Positions 22,666 to 33,453 of a DNA stretch of 64,000 bases are shown here, in pieces. The position numbers and the translations under genes are program-made. How positions within the stretch are numbered: the stretch's first letter is position 1; each line of letters begins with the position of its first letter. This DNA is from Liolophura sinensis (taxonomy: Eukaryota > Mollusca > Polyplacophora > Chitonida > Chitonidae): NCBI RefSeq assembly GCF_032854445.1, contig NC_088298.1, positions 4,212,160 through 4,276,159 on the forward strand. Direction: 5' to 3'. The notes under the pieces are model-generated. The model searched no databases, was not told the origin of the DNA, and worked only from the letters and a program-made list of their open reading frames with translations.

Positions 22666-24312
22666 ATGATGGAAACTGAGGGAGCTTTCACACTGGAGGT
22701 TCAGATATATGTGAACACATCCACCCCCAGTCGTATCCAGACGGTCACGCTGTGTAATGTGTTGTCATTTGTCTGCCGATGTCCTACATGCAGTAAGACT
22801 TTCAACTCTCACCTCACACTGAAAGCTCACATGAAAACTCATCTCCAAACCTTCGAAAACATCGAACAAGTTGTCACGGAAACGGAAAAGCTGAAATCAG
22901 CAGAGGAAAACTACACCTGTGTAGCCGCGGTACAAAGCGGAGAGCAGCATTTTATATTCATTACGCAGGATCCAGACATGGAGCAAAATGAGGAGAATGT
23001 AGACGGGTTGGGCAGAGTTCTGCAGCCATCAAAGAAGCCAAGGGTCAAGAAGGATTCTGTCGACCCTACTGGAACTCCGATGAGACGGCATCCTTGTACA
23101 GAGTGTGACTTGTCTTTCCCGACCCGCACAAAGCTGGATATTCACATCCGCACACACACCGGGGAGAAACCGTTCTCTTGTGACACCTGTGGAAAAAGGT
23201 TTGTTACCCGCGGAGAACTGACAGTGCACGTGCGAGTTCACACGGGCGACAAGCCGTACAAGTGCAACCAGTGCGGGACGTTCCACCGCACACGCAGCAG
23301 TCTGCACGGCCACATTCACCGCTACCATCAGGAAAAGGCGTACATGTGCACTGTCTGCGAGAAGAAATTTGCCATTAAAAGCTACTACATGGCTCACATG
23401 AGGATCCATGATGAAAGCAATCCGTTCAAATGCCATTTCTGTGAGAAAGTCTTTGCTTACAAGAGCTTCTTGGACAAACATGTGAAAACACATGGCAGTC
23501 AGGATCCCCCTGCCGCGATGCAGTCACCGATGAAAAAGAGGAAGAAGAAAGAAAGGAAGGGGAAAGGTAAAAAGGCAAAGAAGAACGAGGATTCTGATGA
23601 AGAGGAAAGCGGTATAGTGTCGACGGCAGAGAAAGAGAAAATTGCGGTTGAGGTGTTGCAGCAAGGACGGGCAGCTGGCGATGCTGCGCATCAAGGGAAA
23701 GCTGTGGAAAATGTGGAAATGAATGCATCAGAGCAGGGCATAATGATGACCAATCAAGAGCAAGGTACAAGTCAGGGAACAGCGACTGGTACACAAGTGG
23801 TCATGCCGGGTAATTCGCAGCTACCTCCGCCCCCACATTCCATCAAGCTCTTGGAAGCGGAGACGGGCAAAGAAACTGTGTTTGAATTAGAAACGACCAA
23901 AAATGGAACGTCAGAAACTATATACGTGGCTCTGGCGGAAGCAGATTTGAATGCTGCGGTATCAGGGCAGCCAATGGGTTTGCAAGTAGTCCCAGTGGAT
24001 GAGCAGCAAGCTGTCCAAGCTGTCTTGTCACAGGCAGACTTAGCTGGGCAGAAAATTCAGTTTGTGTCCGATCCAGAAATGGGGATGATGGTGGTGACGG
24101 GTGACATGCCTGGGGTCGTCCTGGGTGATGCCATTCAGTCACAGAGCACCATTCAGACAGTTACCCCGCAAGTGGACGCCATTTTGGGTGGCGCAGGAGT
24201 GCATGTTACGACGGAGACGCAGCCACAGGAAGACGTCACGGCCTCGGAGTATGCAAGGCGTGTCGACGCTGTTGTACAAGAGCTTGAGAAGCGCATCAAC
24301 ACGAGTGAATGA
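22666..24312 (+). CDS. Six-finger C2H2 zinc-finger protein
   Basis: Predicted nuclear sequence-specific DNA-binding regulator of 548 residues. Finger 1 is isolated (C39, C42, H55, H59). Fingers 2-6 are clustered: C144/C147/H160/H164, C172/C175/H188/H192, C200/C203/H216/H221, C228/C231/H244/H248 and C256/C259/H272/H276. TGEKPF- and TGDKPY-type linkers join fingers 2-4. A Lys/Arg-rich stretch (290-306) is a likely nuclear localisation signal. Residues about 320-548 are Gln/Val/acidic with no recognised domain, and may be an activation region. I chose the first of two adjacent Met codons. The frame is open upstream, and a pyrimidine-rich acceptor (TTTCTACTTTGAAAG) just upstream suggests this is the last exon of a spliced gene, so more N-terminal sequence is possible. 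I cannot assign an orthologue. Confidence 0.85.
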   Translation: MMETEGAFTLEVQIYVNTSTPSRIQTVTLCNVLSFVCRCPTCSKTFNSHLTLKAHMKTHLQTFENIEQVVTETEKLKSAEENYTCVAAVQSGEQHFIFITQDPDMEQNEENVDGLGRVLQPSKKPRVKKDSVDPTGTPMRRHPCTECDLSFPTRTKLDIHIRTHTGEKPFSCDTCGKRFVTRGELTVHVRVHTGDKPYKCNQCGTFHRTRSSLHGHIHRYHQEKAYMCTVCEKKFAIKSYYMAHMRIHDESNPFKCHFCEKVFAYKSFLDKHVKTHGSQDPPAAMQSPMKKRKKKERKGKGKKAKKNEDSDEEESGIVSTAEKEKIAVEVLQQGRAAGDAAHQGKAVENVEMNASEQGIMMTNQEQGTSQGTATGTQVVMPGNSQLPPPPHSIKLLEAETGKETVFELETTKNGTSETIYVALAEADLNAAVSGQPMGLQVVPVDEQQAVQAVLSQADLAGQKIQFVSDPEMGMMVVTGDMPGVVLGDAIQSQSTIQTVTPQVDAILGGAGVHVTTETQPQEDVTASEYARRVDAVVQELEKRINTSE

Positions 24313-24517
24313 CTGATGTGACTGAGTGTGTGAGTGAAATCCTTATTTACATATCTCCCGATGGGTCAAATAGCACTTTGCACCCTGTGAAAATGAGATG
24401 TGGTTCCTATGACCGTGTAAAAACTGAAATACAGTGAACTGTCTCCTGGTCTCATACGGTAACATGAGAGGCCTGTTGTACAAACTGTACATTTGTTGTG
24501 CCTTCAGAGCAATAAGT

Positions 24518-24552
24518 AATAAATGTAGCATGGCTGAGGTCATTCTAATAAA
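24518..24552 (+). terminator. Poly(A) signals of the plus-strand zinc-finger gene
   Basis: AATAAA occurs at 24518-24523 and 24547-24552, some 200-240 bp after the stop codon. Another lies at 25511-25516 and could give a longer 3' untranslated region. The actual cleavage site is not visible. Confidence 0.6.
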
Positions 24553-26555
24553 CACATCATGTTTTTGGCCATAACCCCGCTGATCCGTCACTGGCCTGTT
24601 CCACTAAGCGTAAACCATTGGCACCTTCCGCAACTTCCATGACATGATACGTCACCATGGTAAGGGCAGTTGATGTAGCATCATGACAGCTTTGTTAGAC
24701 GGGCTCCTTACTAACTCCAGGGGGCCACTTTCACAAAACTTTATACATGAAAGTCATATTCCTTGTAACTTTTCATGATTAATATTGGTTATGTTAACAA
24801 GAAAAGTTGCAGAAATTTGATATACATTGCTTTGTTATAAATGTGTCCAGCTCCAACATGTTTTGTCTCTTTGAATGCGCATTTTCTTATATGAATACAG
24901 GTATTTATTTCTGCAACATTTAATTTTCACGAAAAGATTTCTGAACAAGTGAAAGAAATTTTGAATTTCCAACTAAATTTACGAGTTAAAGGAAAACCAT
25001 TGTGGTATGATGCACAACGATTAATGAAGTTGTGAACAAGGGTGAACTGGTCCCAGATCAGTCATGCTTCCTTGATTTAATAGTTTTATAATGCCCTTGT
25101 TCACTGGACTATGCATTCTTTATCAGCTTCAGTTTTCTTAAGTCCAATGTTTTTCGAGCATTTTGTTGTATTATGCAGTTGTTGTTGTCTTAAAAGCTTG
25201 AAATCTGTTCACAACTTGTTGTTTTGCATTTAATATTTGGGGGCAGGGGGAGAGGATTACATGTATTTAAGGGGTAACAGAATTGATGATGATTGACTTT
25301 TGTGTGAGATAGGCAAGGATTGGTTGATGTTCAGATACTGTAGATTTCCAGTAAGTATTGTATGACCAAGGTTAAAGGCTGTAACCCAGGATGCCGTATG
25401 TCCACTGTTATCCAATCAGAATCAGTTGTGCGTGCCTCCAATGTAAATGTACGACATTGTTAAAGTATTTCTGTGGGATTGAGTCATTGACACATGGTTC
25501 TGTTGCTTACAATAAAACACACCAGGTGTGAGTTCCTGTCTCTGGAAGGGTGATGGAGATTCAGAATCTTCCGCTGTTCTCAGAGCCTTTGCAGTTACAG
25601 GGGAGTTTTGAGTTTTAAGTGTAAAAAAAAATTAATCTAATGTAAAAAAAAAAAAAAAGTGACTTCAAAAATTTTAGGCAGCTATTACCTAGACCATTAC
25701 AAAGGCATCTGAAAATTGTTTACAGTGCAAGATGAACAATGGAGAAAATTGAGAATTTGCGAAGGAGGTGTCGTTTGTTGCCTGTGGAATGGGTAATCGG
25801 TGAATTAATGTCAGCAAAAATTGCCCAACACTTTTGAAAAGTCGTATGATACTGTAGGACTTTTTAACCTTTAGCGACTAAGAGTTCAATTTGAGCTCTT
25901 GCTCTATTAAGCAGCCACCTTCACCGATGTGGCTGGATGTTTCCAGGCAGTCTTACATGAATTTCACTGGAGGTCACATTGAATCGCCTTCCACCGCCCA
26001 TACTACATGTAGCTGCTTTAACATTTTAGTTTGAATAAGGAACAGTTTCTCAATCGTTATATATAATAATATTCTGACAGAAATAACTTGATAAAACCTT
26101 TGAAGTCATCAGCTAATTATTATGCATAAAGAACATTTTTGTTATTATCATAATTAATTGTTTTCCTGCCCAAACCAGTCATGTTATCAGGCCTCAAATG
26201 TGGGAAAGATCAAGTGTGAGAACGTTTCTCTGTTACTTGCCAAAAACCAGAGGTTTACCCCAGGCACAATGGTTTCTTCCACATATAAAACTGACTGCCC
26301 TTGTAGCTTACATGCATTTATAAGTGAAATACCCTTGAACTAAGTGTTACACATACCGTATCATGAAAGTATGGAAGTACAGTATTTTTGCATTTGAAAA
26401 TGTTAGTGCTAACAATATTTTGCAGATTGCCATAGCCGTCATAGATTCAGCAAGAATTTGATATCAGGGTTTCTCGTTTCCAATTCTTCTCCTTTTCTTC
26501 CTATCTCTTGATTGTTAATTTGTGAGAGTAGGGTGTCACACTGGGCAACCCCTGG
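24553..26555. other. Probable 3' flank, nothing recognised
   Basis: No coding signal. An A run lies near 25643-25658, and the distal AATAAA at 25511 may extend the preceding transcript to about 25.5 kb. Confidence 0.4.
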
Positions 26556-26567
26556 CTAAGCCTTTGA

Positions 26568-26833
26568 TTTATTTATTTGATTGGTGTTTTATGCCGTACT
26601 CAAAAATATTTCACTTATACAATGGCAGTGGCCAGCATTATGGTGGGAGGAATCAGGGCAGAGCCCGGAGGAAACCCACGACCATCTGCAGGTTGCTTGT
26701 AGACCTTCCCATGTACAGCCGGAGAGGAAGCCAGTATGAGCTGGACTTGAACTGACGGCGACTGCATTGGTGAGAGGCTCCTGGGTCACTACGCTGCGCT
26801 AGCGTGCTAACCAACTGAGCCACGGAGGCCCTC
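26568..26833 (-). mobile_element. RUDI-like SINE, full length
   Basis: Complete reverse copy with a 12-bp target-site duplication, CTAAGCCTTTGA, at 26556-26567 and 26834-26845. Confidence 0.92.
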
Positions 26834-27295
26834 CTAAGCCTTTGAGCTAAAAGTAAAAATGATTAACAGTGATTTGAAAATGAAAATTGTGGTATAAACC
26901 TTGAAACAGTGTCACCGATAATCTGTATACATGTATGTAGGTGAAGCTCAGAAGTGTTCATTTTTCTTACAGGGTGTGCAGCAACCTTTGCCGCAGTTTA
27001 TTCTTTTATGAGAATAGTTTAGCTCGATTCAAAGTTGCAGTTTGATCTGGTTTGCCAAGTACGTGTATTGTTGTCAGTTGAGACTGTTGTTTAAGTTGAA
27101 AATTTGCTTCATTGTAAAACTCAGAATAGTAAAGTTACTTTCTTTTTTGACCAGACTTTGTGATGGACAGCTCTGTCATTGCTTTGTACTTCCTGTTTTT
27201 TTGTTTGGTATGATCATCACCAAGACTTTAGGCAAAATTGGCAATATTTGTAGGTCAGCAGCTCACCATAGTAAGTTGTTTGACTACGAGTTGGT

Positions 27296-27945
27296 AGGGT
27301 GTCATGTCTGGTGTCCGATTATGATGGGTGTTGTGACTAGTGTCAGATGACGGAGTCGTGGCTGGGCACCATACGTCACGCCCCACCCATGACTGATGCC
27401 CTTTTAATATGACACAAGATCTCTATCACATCTGTTGTCAGATTACTGATTGGGTCGCAGGTGGGGTTTCATGTCTGGCCTCAGATTACTGGGTCATGGG
27501 TGGAAGTTCATATCTTGTCAGTATACTGTGACTTGGTGGGGTGTCATGTCTAGTGTCATATTACTGTGGGTTTTGGAGGAGATATCTGGTGTCAAATTAT
27601 TGTGTAGTGAGTGCAGTGTCATGGCTGGTGTAAGACAACTGTGTCCGGGTTGCTGGGGGAGACATCAGGTTTCAGATTGAAAGGACATCAGTCGTAGGGG
27701 GAATATGTCTTTCTGGTGTCAGATTGCTGTGACTGGGGTTATGGGTGGGATTCATGTCTGGTGTCTGATGGCTGTGACTGCAGTTATGGGTGGAATGTCT
27801 CAGATTGCTGTGGGTTATGGGTGGGGTGTCATGTGTGGTGTCAGATTGCTGTGATTGGAAGGGTCTCATGCCTGGTGTCAGATTTATGTGACGGGTGATG
27901 GGTGGGTGTCATGTCTGGTGTCAGATTGCTGTGACTGGGGTTATA
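27296..27945. repeat. Degenerate tandem repeat, about 30-50-bp units
   Basis: Recurrent GTGTCATGTCTGGTGTCAGA and TTACTGTGACTGGGGTTATG phrases with variable spacing. Old and heavily mutated. Confidence 0.7.
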
Positions 27946-28239
27946 TTTTTATGATTTTTTTCACATTTACTGTACAGTTTTAGCTGGAATGTCCTTTCAG
28001 CATTATTTATATAGCCAAAAATACTTTAGTTACTATGTTTCAACTAGTTTAGCATTTTTCAGGTCTCACAATTAGGTTGACCCTGATTGATTCTTTGACT
28101 GTAGGGGTTTTTGTGAAGTTTCATTACTTTCTTATCACAAAAATTTAAGAGTTGGCCTCAGAGGTATTATTTGGAAGCCTTTATGTGCATTTTGACGTGC
28201 TAAACTTCAAATGAAATACAGTAAATGATGGCCGTCAGT

Positions 28240-28930
28240 TTTAAGGGGTTGAGGAAACCAGAGTGCTTTCTATACACCATCGACCTTTGGCAAACTTTAC
28301 CATGATCAGTTTTAATTTATCGAGGAAAAAGTGCTTGGCATAAACCGACCTTTGGCAAACTTTCCCATGATCAGTTGTAATGGGCTGAGAAAAAAGTGTT
28401 TGGCATAAACCGACCTTTGGCAGACTTTACTATGATCAGTTTTAATTTATCGAGGAAAAAGTGCTTGGCATAAACCGACCTTTGGCAAACTTTCCCATGA
28501 TCAGTTTTATTTATTTATTTATTTATTTATTTGATTGGTGTTTTACGCCGTACTCAAGAATATTTCACTTATACGACGGCGGCCAGCATTATGGTGGGAG
28601 GAAACCGGGCAGAGCCCGGGAGAAACCCACAACCATCCGCAGGTTACTGGAAGACCTTCCCACATACGACCGGAGAGGAAGCCAGCATGAGCTGGACTTG
28701 AACTCACAGCGACCGCATTGGTGAGAGACTCCTGGGTCATTACGCTGCTCTAGCGCGCTAACCGACTGAGCCACGGAGGCCCCGATGATCAATTTTAATT
28801 TATCGAGGAAAAAGTGCTTGGCATACACCGACCTGGCAAACTTTCCCATGATCAGTTTTAACGGGTTGAGGAAACTACCGAACTTCACACAACCAGCTTT
28901 AATGTATTACGGAAACCAGAGTGCTTGACA
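28240..28930. repeat. Tandem repeat, about 80-bp unit, interrupted by a SINE
   Basis: Units contain CCGACCTTTGGCAAACTTT, CCCATGATCAGTTTTAATTT and GAGGAAAAAGTGCTTGGCAT. About five to six units, with a SINE inserted at 28510-28784. Confidence 0.85.
28510..28784 (-). mobile_element. RUDI-like SINE, full length, inside the 80-bp array
   Basis: Complete reverse copy with an extended (TTTA)n tail. An imperfect 13-bp target-site duplication, ATGATCAGTTTTA / ATGATCAATTTTA, lies at 28497-28509 and 28785-28797. It belongs to the better-conserved group of copies. Confidence 0.92.
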
Positions 28931-29017
28931 TAAACCACCAAACCTTTGGCAAACTTTAACCTTCAAAGTCCCCATCCTTGAATACAACATGGCTGATAAT
29001 ATCCATGTTCTTATTAG

Positions 29018-29207
29018 GCTGATGCAGCTCATGCTGGCTTCTTCTCCGGCTCCGGCTGTGGGAAGGTCTGCCAGCAACCTGCACAGGGCCATGGGTTTCC
29101 CCCTGGTTCTGCCCAGTTTCCTCTCATCATAATGCTGGCTGGCGCCGTATAAGTGAAATATTCTTGAGTAGGGTGTAAAACACCAATGAAATAAATAAAT
29201 AAATAAA
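29018..29207 (+). mobile_element. RUDI-like SINE fragment
   Basis: Sense 3' part from GCAGCTCATGCTGGCTTCTT to the (AAAT)n tail. Head missing. Confidence 0.82.
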
Positions 29208-31690
29208 TTTAAGACTAATGAAAAGCCTGCATCAGGGATTAATGTTTGCTTCATTAAACAAGAAATAACTCCTTTCTGGACATAAAATTTAATGCCATTT
29301 AAGCTGAACATGATCTTTCAAAAACATATTTTGCATGGTAAAAAAATGGACATCACTTGCTTTCACACAGCACGTGCTTATTATGTCGTAGCATACATAC
29401 TCATGTACTTTAAACAGATTACCAACTCGCTCGTAAATGTACATCACATGACCTTAAATGAGAATTAGAACATCAAATCTGCAACAGATTCGTCCGTGTA
29501 TTTAAGGACGTTGTACAAAGCTTTAAATCAGGCAGAATACACGACTGTGAAAATCGCCATGCTTTGCAAACGTGAACAGCTGGTACCATGTATTACAACC
29601 CTTGCTAAATACAAGAATGAGCGCACAGTCTGCTTAACATAATACAACAAACTAGGCCCCATCTTTACTGGGGTATAAAGACCTGTACTCCACATACACG
29701 CAGTAACTATCTCGGCACAATTAGTTCATGTAGGCCCTACTCCCAAGTGATCCGCAAATGGCCCTCAAATTTGGTTATTGAAAATGCGTCTTTGCTGTTC
29801 AAATTGAAATTAACAGCTATTGTGTCAGACTCGAGTGAATTTGATTTTAAGACTTTTAAGAAATATGTACCTCAGTGGGAAATTACCAACAACTGTATTA
29901 TTGCTATGTGGTACACAAATATGTATACTACCACGCTGGGCAAGAAGCCTTTAATGAATAGTAAACTGCTTAACTAGCTACATGAGCATCATCCACTGTG
30001 TTTGTGTCTTGTCACCAAGGACCCAGCGATAGTAGTTCAGATTGCTCTGAAGTCAGGCTTGGCAAAATCTTGATCAGTCAAGAATGGTCCAATACCAAAG
30101 TCAGAGCATGCTTCATGAAAAACCTGTTGCAGTTACCTGTTCTTGTCAAATATGTCCAAGCTGTCAGTACGCTCATTCACTTTGAGCATCACCAAAGAAT
30201 CTCGGGTCAACGCGGCCTGGAAAATAACTGCTTGATGTTGTGCTTGTGATACAAATAAGAGATGAAAAGACAAAGAAGATATCAGGTCTTCAGGTCTGCA
30301 GACAGATGGAGGCGTTTTTGATGGAGTGCGTTCTGACGTTGTTTTGTGGTCATCCTTGGACGCACAAAATTTTACCAAACCTGACGTCAGAGGAACCTCG
30401 GACTAAAACCGTGAAAGCGAGGCAATCCGCACATTCAATGTCCATCTCTTACATGTTCATTGTTTCTAATCAAAAACAGAGAGCAGCAAGATTTCTTTCT
30501 TTACTCTAGAATACTTCACTTACATGACGGTGACAGGACCCAGTTGAGACAACTTTAATATAAGTGTCCATGCCACTCTTGCATCATGGCCAGCCTGTGT
30601 GGTCTAAAACATTAACTGAATATGAAATTTTTATCTCCAGCAGTTTCTTATTATTCCAAACAAAACTATGAAACACAAAATGGTATTCACTTTGAAGGCG
30701 TAGAAAACACTAAATTGATGTGTGTACATATGAAATAAAAAAAACATTAAACATTGGTTCAGGAAAACAGCTTATAAACAAGTAAAATGGATTTAAAAAT
30801 CGGTGTCTGTAATGACTCACAAGTGGAAACAAGACAATCTAAAATATCTGGTTCAACAAAGGTAGTGGAACTGATCCTATTTGGAGGATGACAGTCATGT
30901 TCATGTGAGTGCAAAGTACAGCAAAAATAGTTCTTGGTCAAGAAAAGATAACTCATTCTGAACATTACGACAACACGGATGTTACATCACAAGGCCATTG
31001 CTGTCAGCCCATCAACACAAACAGAACAAAGTCATAACAAAAAGCATTAAAAAAAAAAACAAATTCTACACAACAATTTTAACACTTTCAACTCCGGTTT
31101 ATCCCACATATACTACACTGAACTACATACGTATATGTCAATTAAAATATATCAGCCGTCTTGTTCATATCAAATTATAATAAATTTGGTCAAGTATTCC
31201 AGAATTAGCATGCAACAGTACAAATCCTTCCATGACCACCTTTTAAAATGGAGCCCATAGTAATTATACAAAGCTGTTCTTAATTAAATCAGTGAAGTTT
31301 ACCGTTATATTAACATTACATGTAAATCAATTTATGAGTCGATTCTTTTTTCTGCATGTAGCCTACAATGAAGCTAATTAATGCATTAAAATATGGAGAA
31401 AAGGAGTCTCGGACTAATGAAAGGCAGGAGTATGACCCTTGTCCACCAGGTGGCTCTACTATTTTGGGGGACATATCATGATATTGGAATGTCACATAGC
31501 AATCCATTATTGTTTTCCAACAATCCACAGTGGAAACATCCAGAGAACAAGGGAAGATTTTACACTCAACAATTCTGAGAAGTGAAAACATCTTTAAATC
31601 TATTAGAAATTAAACTATATGTACATGTATCCTATAATGACTGGCTTACTTAATGGGATGCACTGGAGGTGTGACTTTCTGACTTTGACC
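29208..31690. other. Gene-free stretch, nothing recognised
   Basis: Several short open frames of 60-90 codons on both strands show no family signature. It lies beyond the 3' end of the large minus-strand gene and may include its distal 3' untranslated region, but I see no decisive signal. Confidence 0.35.
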
Positions 31691-31702
31691 CCAAGAATTA
31701 TA

Positions 31703-31815
31703 TTTATTTATCTGATTGGTGTTTTACGCCGTACTCAAGAATATTTCCCTTATACGACGGCGGCCAGCTGACTGGTGGGAGGAAACCGGGCAGAGCCCGG
31801 GGGAAACCCACGACT
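31703..31815 (-). mobile_element. 5'-truncated RUDI-like SINE with target-site duplication
   Basis: Reverse copy from the (TTTA) tail to GGGGGAAACCCACGACT. A perfect 12-bp duplication, CCAAGAATTATA, lies at 31691-31702 and 31816-31827. The insertion was therefore truncated when it integrated, as expected for target-primed reverse transcription. Confidence 0.9.
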
Positions 31816-31827
31816 CCAAGAATTATA

Positions 31828-33117
31828 AGCCACAATCTTTGGAAGACTGGTATAAATGAATCTCAGCCACAAACTGTAGATGATACTACACATGCAGGGA
31901 AAATCAGTGACTTGTTGGTAACTCTTATAAAACATACTACAGGACAATTCTGCAGGCATTTATCTCCCAGATTAGACATGAGCAGCGTGAAAGAAAAGTG
32001 CAATACCTCTCCTGATTTTACTCACGGGGATAAAAACTTGACCTGATTACGAATGGGAAAGATAATAACATCTTAAACCTCAACTTAAAGAAATTATACG
32101 GAATTTAACTATTAAACTATGTACAGATGTCTGAACAATGGCTCAGTAACTAATTAAACTTGCACGTACAAAATGCTGTTCACACTCAACTAACAGTGAT
32201 TATTGCAACTGGCATGAATCAATGATCACACAAAACACTGTCTTAACAGATTTAATGAACGCTCATTATTTTTCTTTTGTTACCAATAGTTTGTGAAGAG
32301 AATGAGAGTTTAATAGCATTACTGTGTTTTACACCGTCAAATTGTTCCCGTAATTTAGGAAAGCTCAACAAGAAGTAAGAAATTCCACACTCCTTACAGT
32401 GCATGCACGGCTCTGAACGTTTGCTTTACATCACTACCACCACTAGCTAAATTTGTACCGAAATCTTGAACAATTGTCACTGGGGTTACAGTGTCCTCAG
32501 CAGGAAGAGATGTCAGAAAAAAGAAAACACAGTCTCAATATTTGCTTCTAATAATACCTCAAACGTGTGCCTTCCCTTCATCTAAACTTCATGTATGCAT
32601 TACAGGATTCTAACCAACAAGTTATTTCATATCTGGCTACTGATTAAATAGTTCCACGTGAGGGCACCAGTGGCGAGGCAAAGTCTAACCAAGCCTACGG
32701 GTATTGCACAGGCTCCAAAGGTCAAGTTTGTCTAGTGGTGGCAGTGATGTAAACCGAGTGTGGAGAGCAGCACATGCGCTGTAAAGAGTACATGCATGAA
32801 TACTTCCACAGCTCTTGAATGAATTTTTGTTACATGAACAGAGTCTCATTTCCACAAAAAACAGACACATGTATTGCCAATTGTTCATATACATAGCTCC
32901 ATGTAAAGAGCAACACATTCGTACATTGAGCACAATTTCTAAAAAAGAAAGCATTCCTCCATAAAAGTATCTTTACATGTAGTCTTCACCTTAAGAAAAA
33001 ACTCATCAGATCAGAATTCCACTGGTTTGTCACCTTCAACCAGTTCGATGAAACTTCAGCAGGAACTGCAGCTACAGCTGGATAAGAACTCTCTTGACAC
33101 ACTTCTTCATCCATGGG
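31828..33117 (-). other. Probable 3' untranslated region of the large zinc-finger gene
   Basis: This stretch follows the last coding-like codons of the minus-strand gene and has no sustained open frame. Several TTTATT motifs on the plus strand could be poly(A) signals, but none is singled out. Confidence 0.35.
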
Positions 33118-33453
33118 TTATGGTAAATTTCCAGGATCCATGGTTACCTTGGCAGAAGTCTCAACGTGACTGACTAAAACTACACTGCACGCCTCCTTTA
33201 TGGAACTCTGCAGATTAGCCACTTTTTCAAGATCCAAGGTTACCTTTGGCAGAAGTCTCAACGTGACTGACTAAAATTTCACTGCACGCCTCCTTCATGG
33301 AACTACGCATATTAGCCACATTTGCAGGATCCAAAGACACATCTTCGGCACTGTAAATATGGTTGGCTAAAATTTCACTGCATGGCTTGCTCTTTGAACT
33401 CTGAAAGTCATCTTCTTGCCCTTCCAAAGGCTCTAGGATTTGGTCATAACTTC
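33118..33453 (-). pseudogene. Coding-like C-terminal extension with 96-97-bp duplication and frame break
   Basis: After the stop of exon 20, another minus-strand frame reads PTVGSYDQILEPLEG and then two copies of a roughly 32-codon module (VANMRSSMKEACSEILVSHV and a close second copy). Copy 1 (upper end 33319) has AAA where copy 2 (upper end 33222) has AA, and this one base destroys the frame between copies. The final stop would be TAA at 33118-33120. It is either true coding sequence with two homopolymer errors, or a decayed 3' end. Both copies also hold an AAG|GTAACC donor-like site. Confidence 0.5.
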
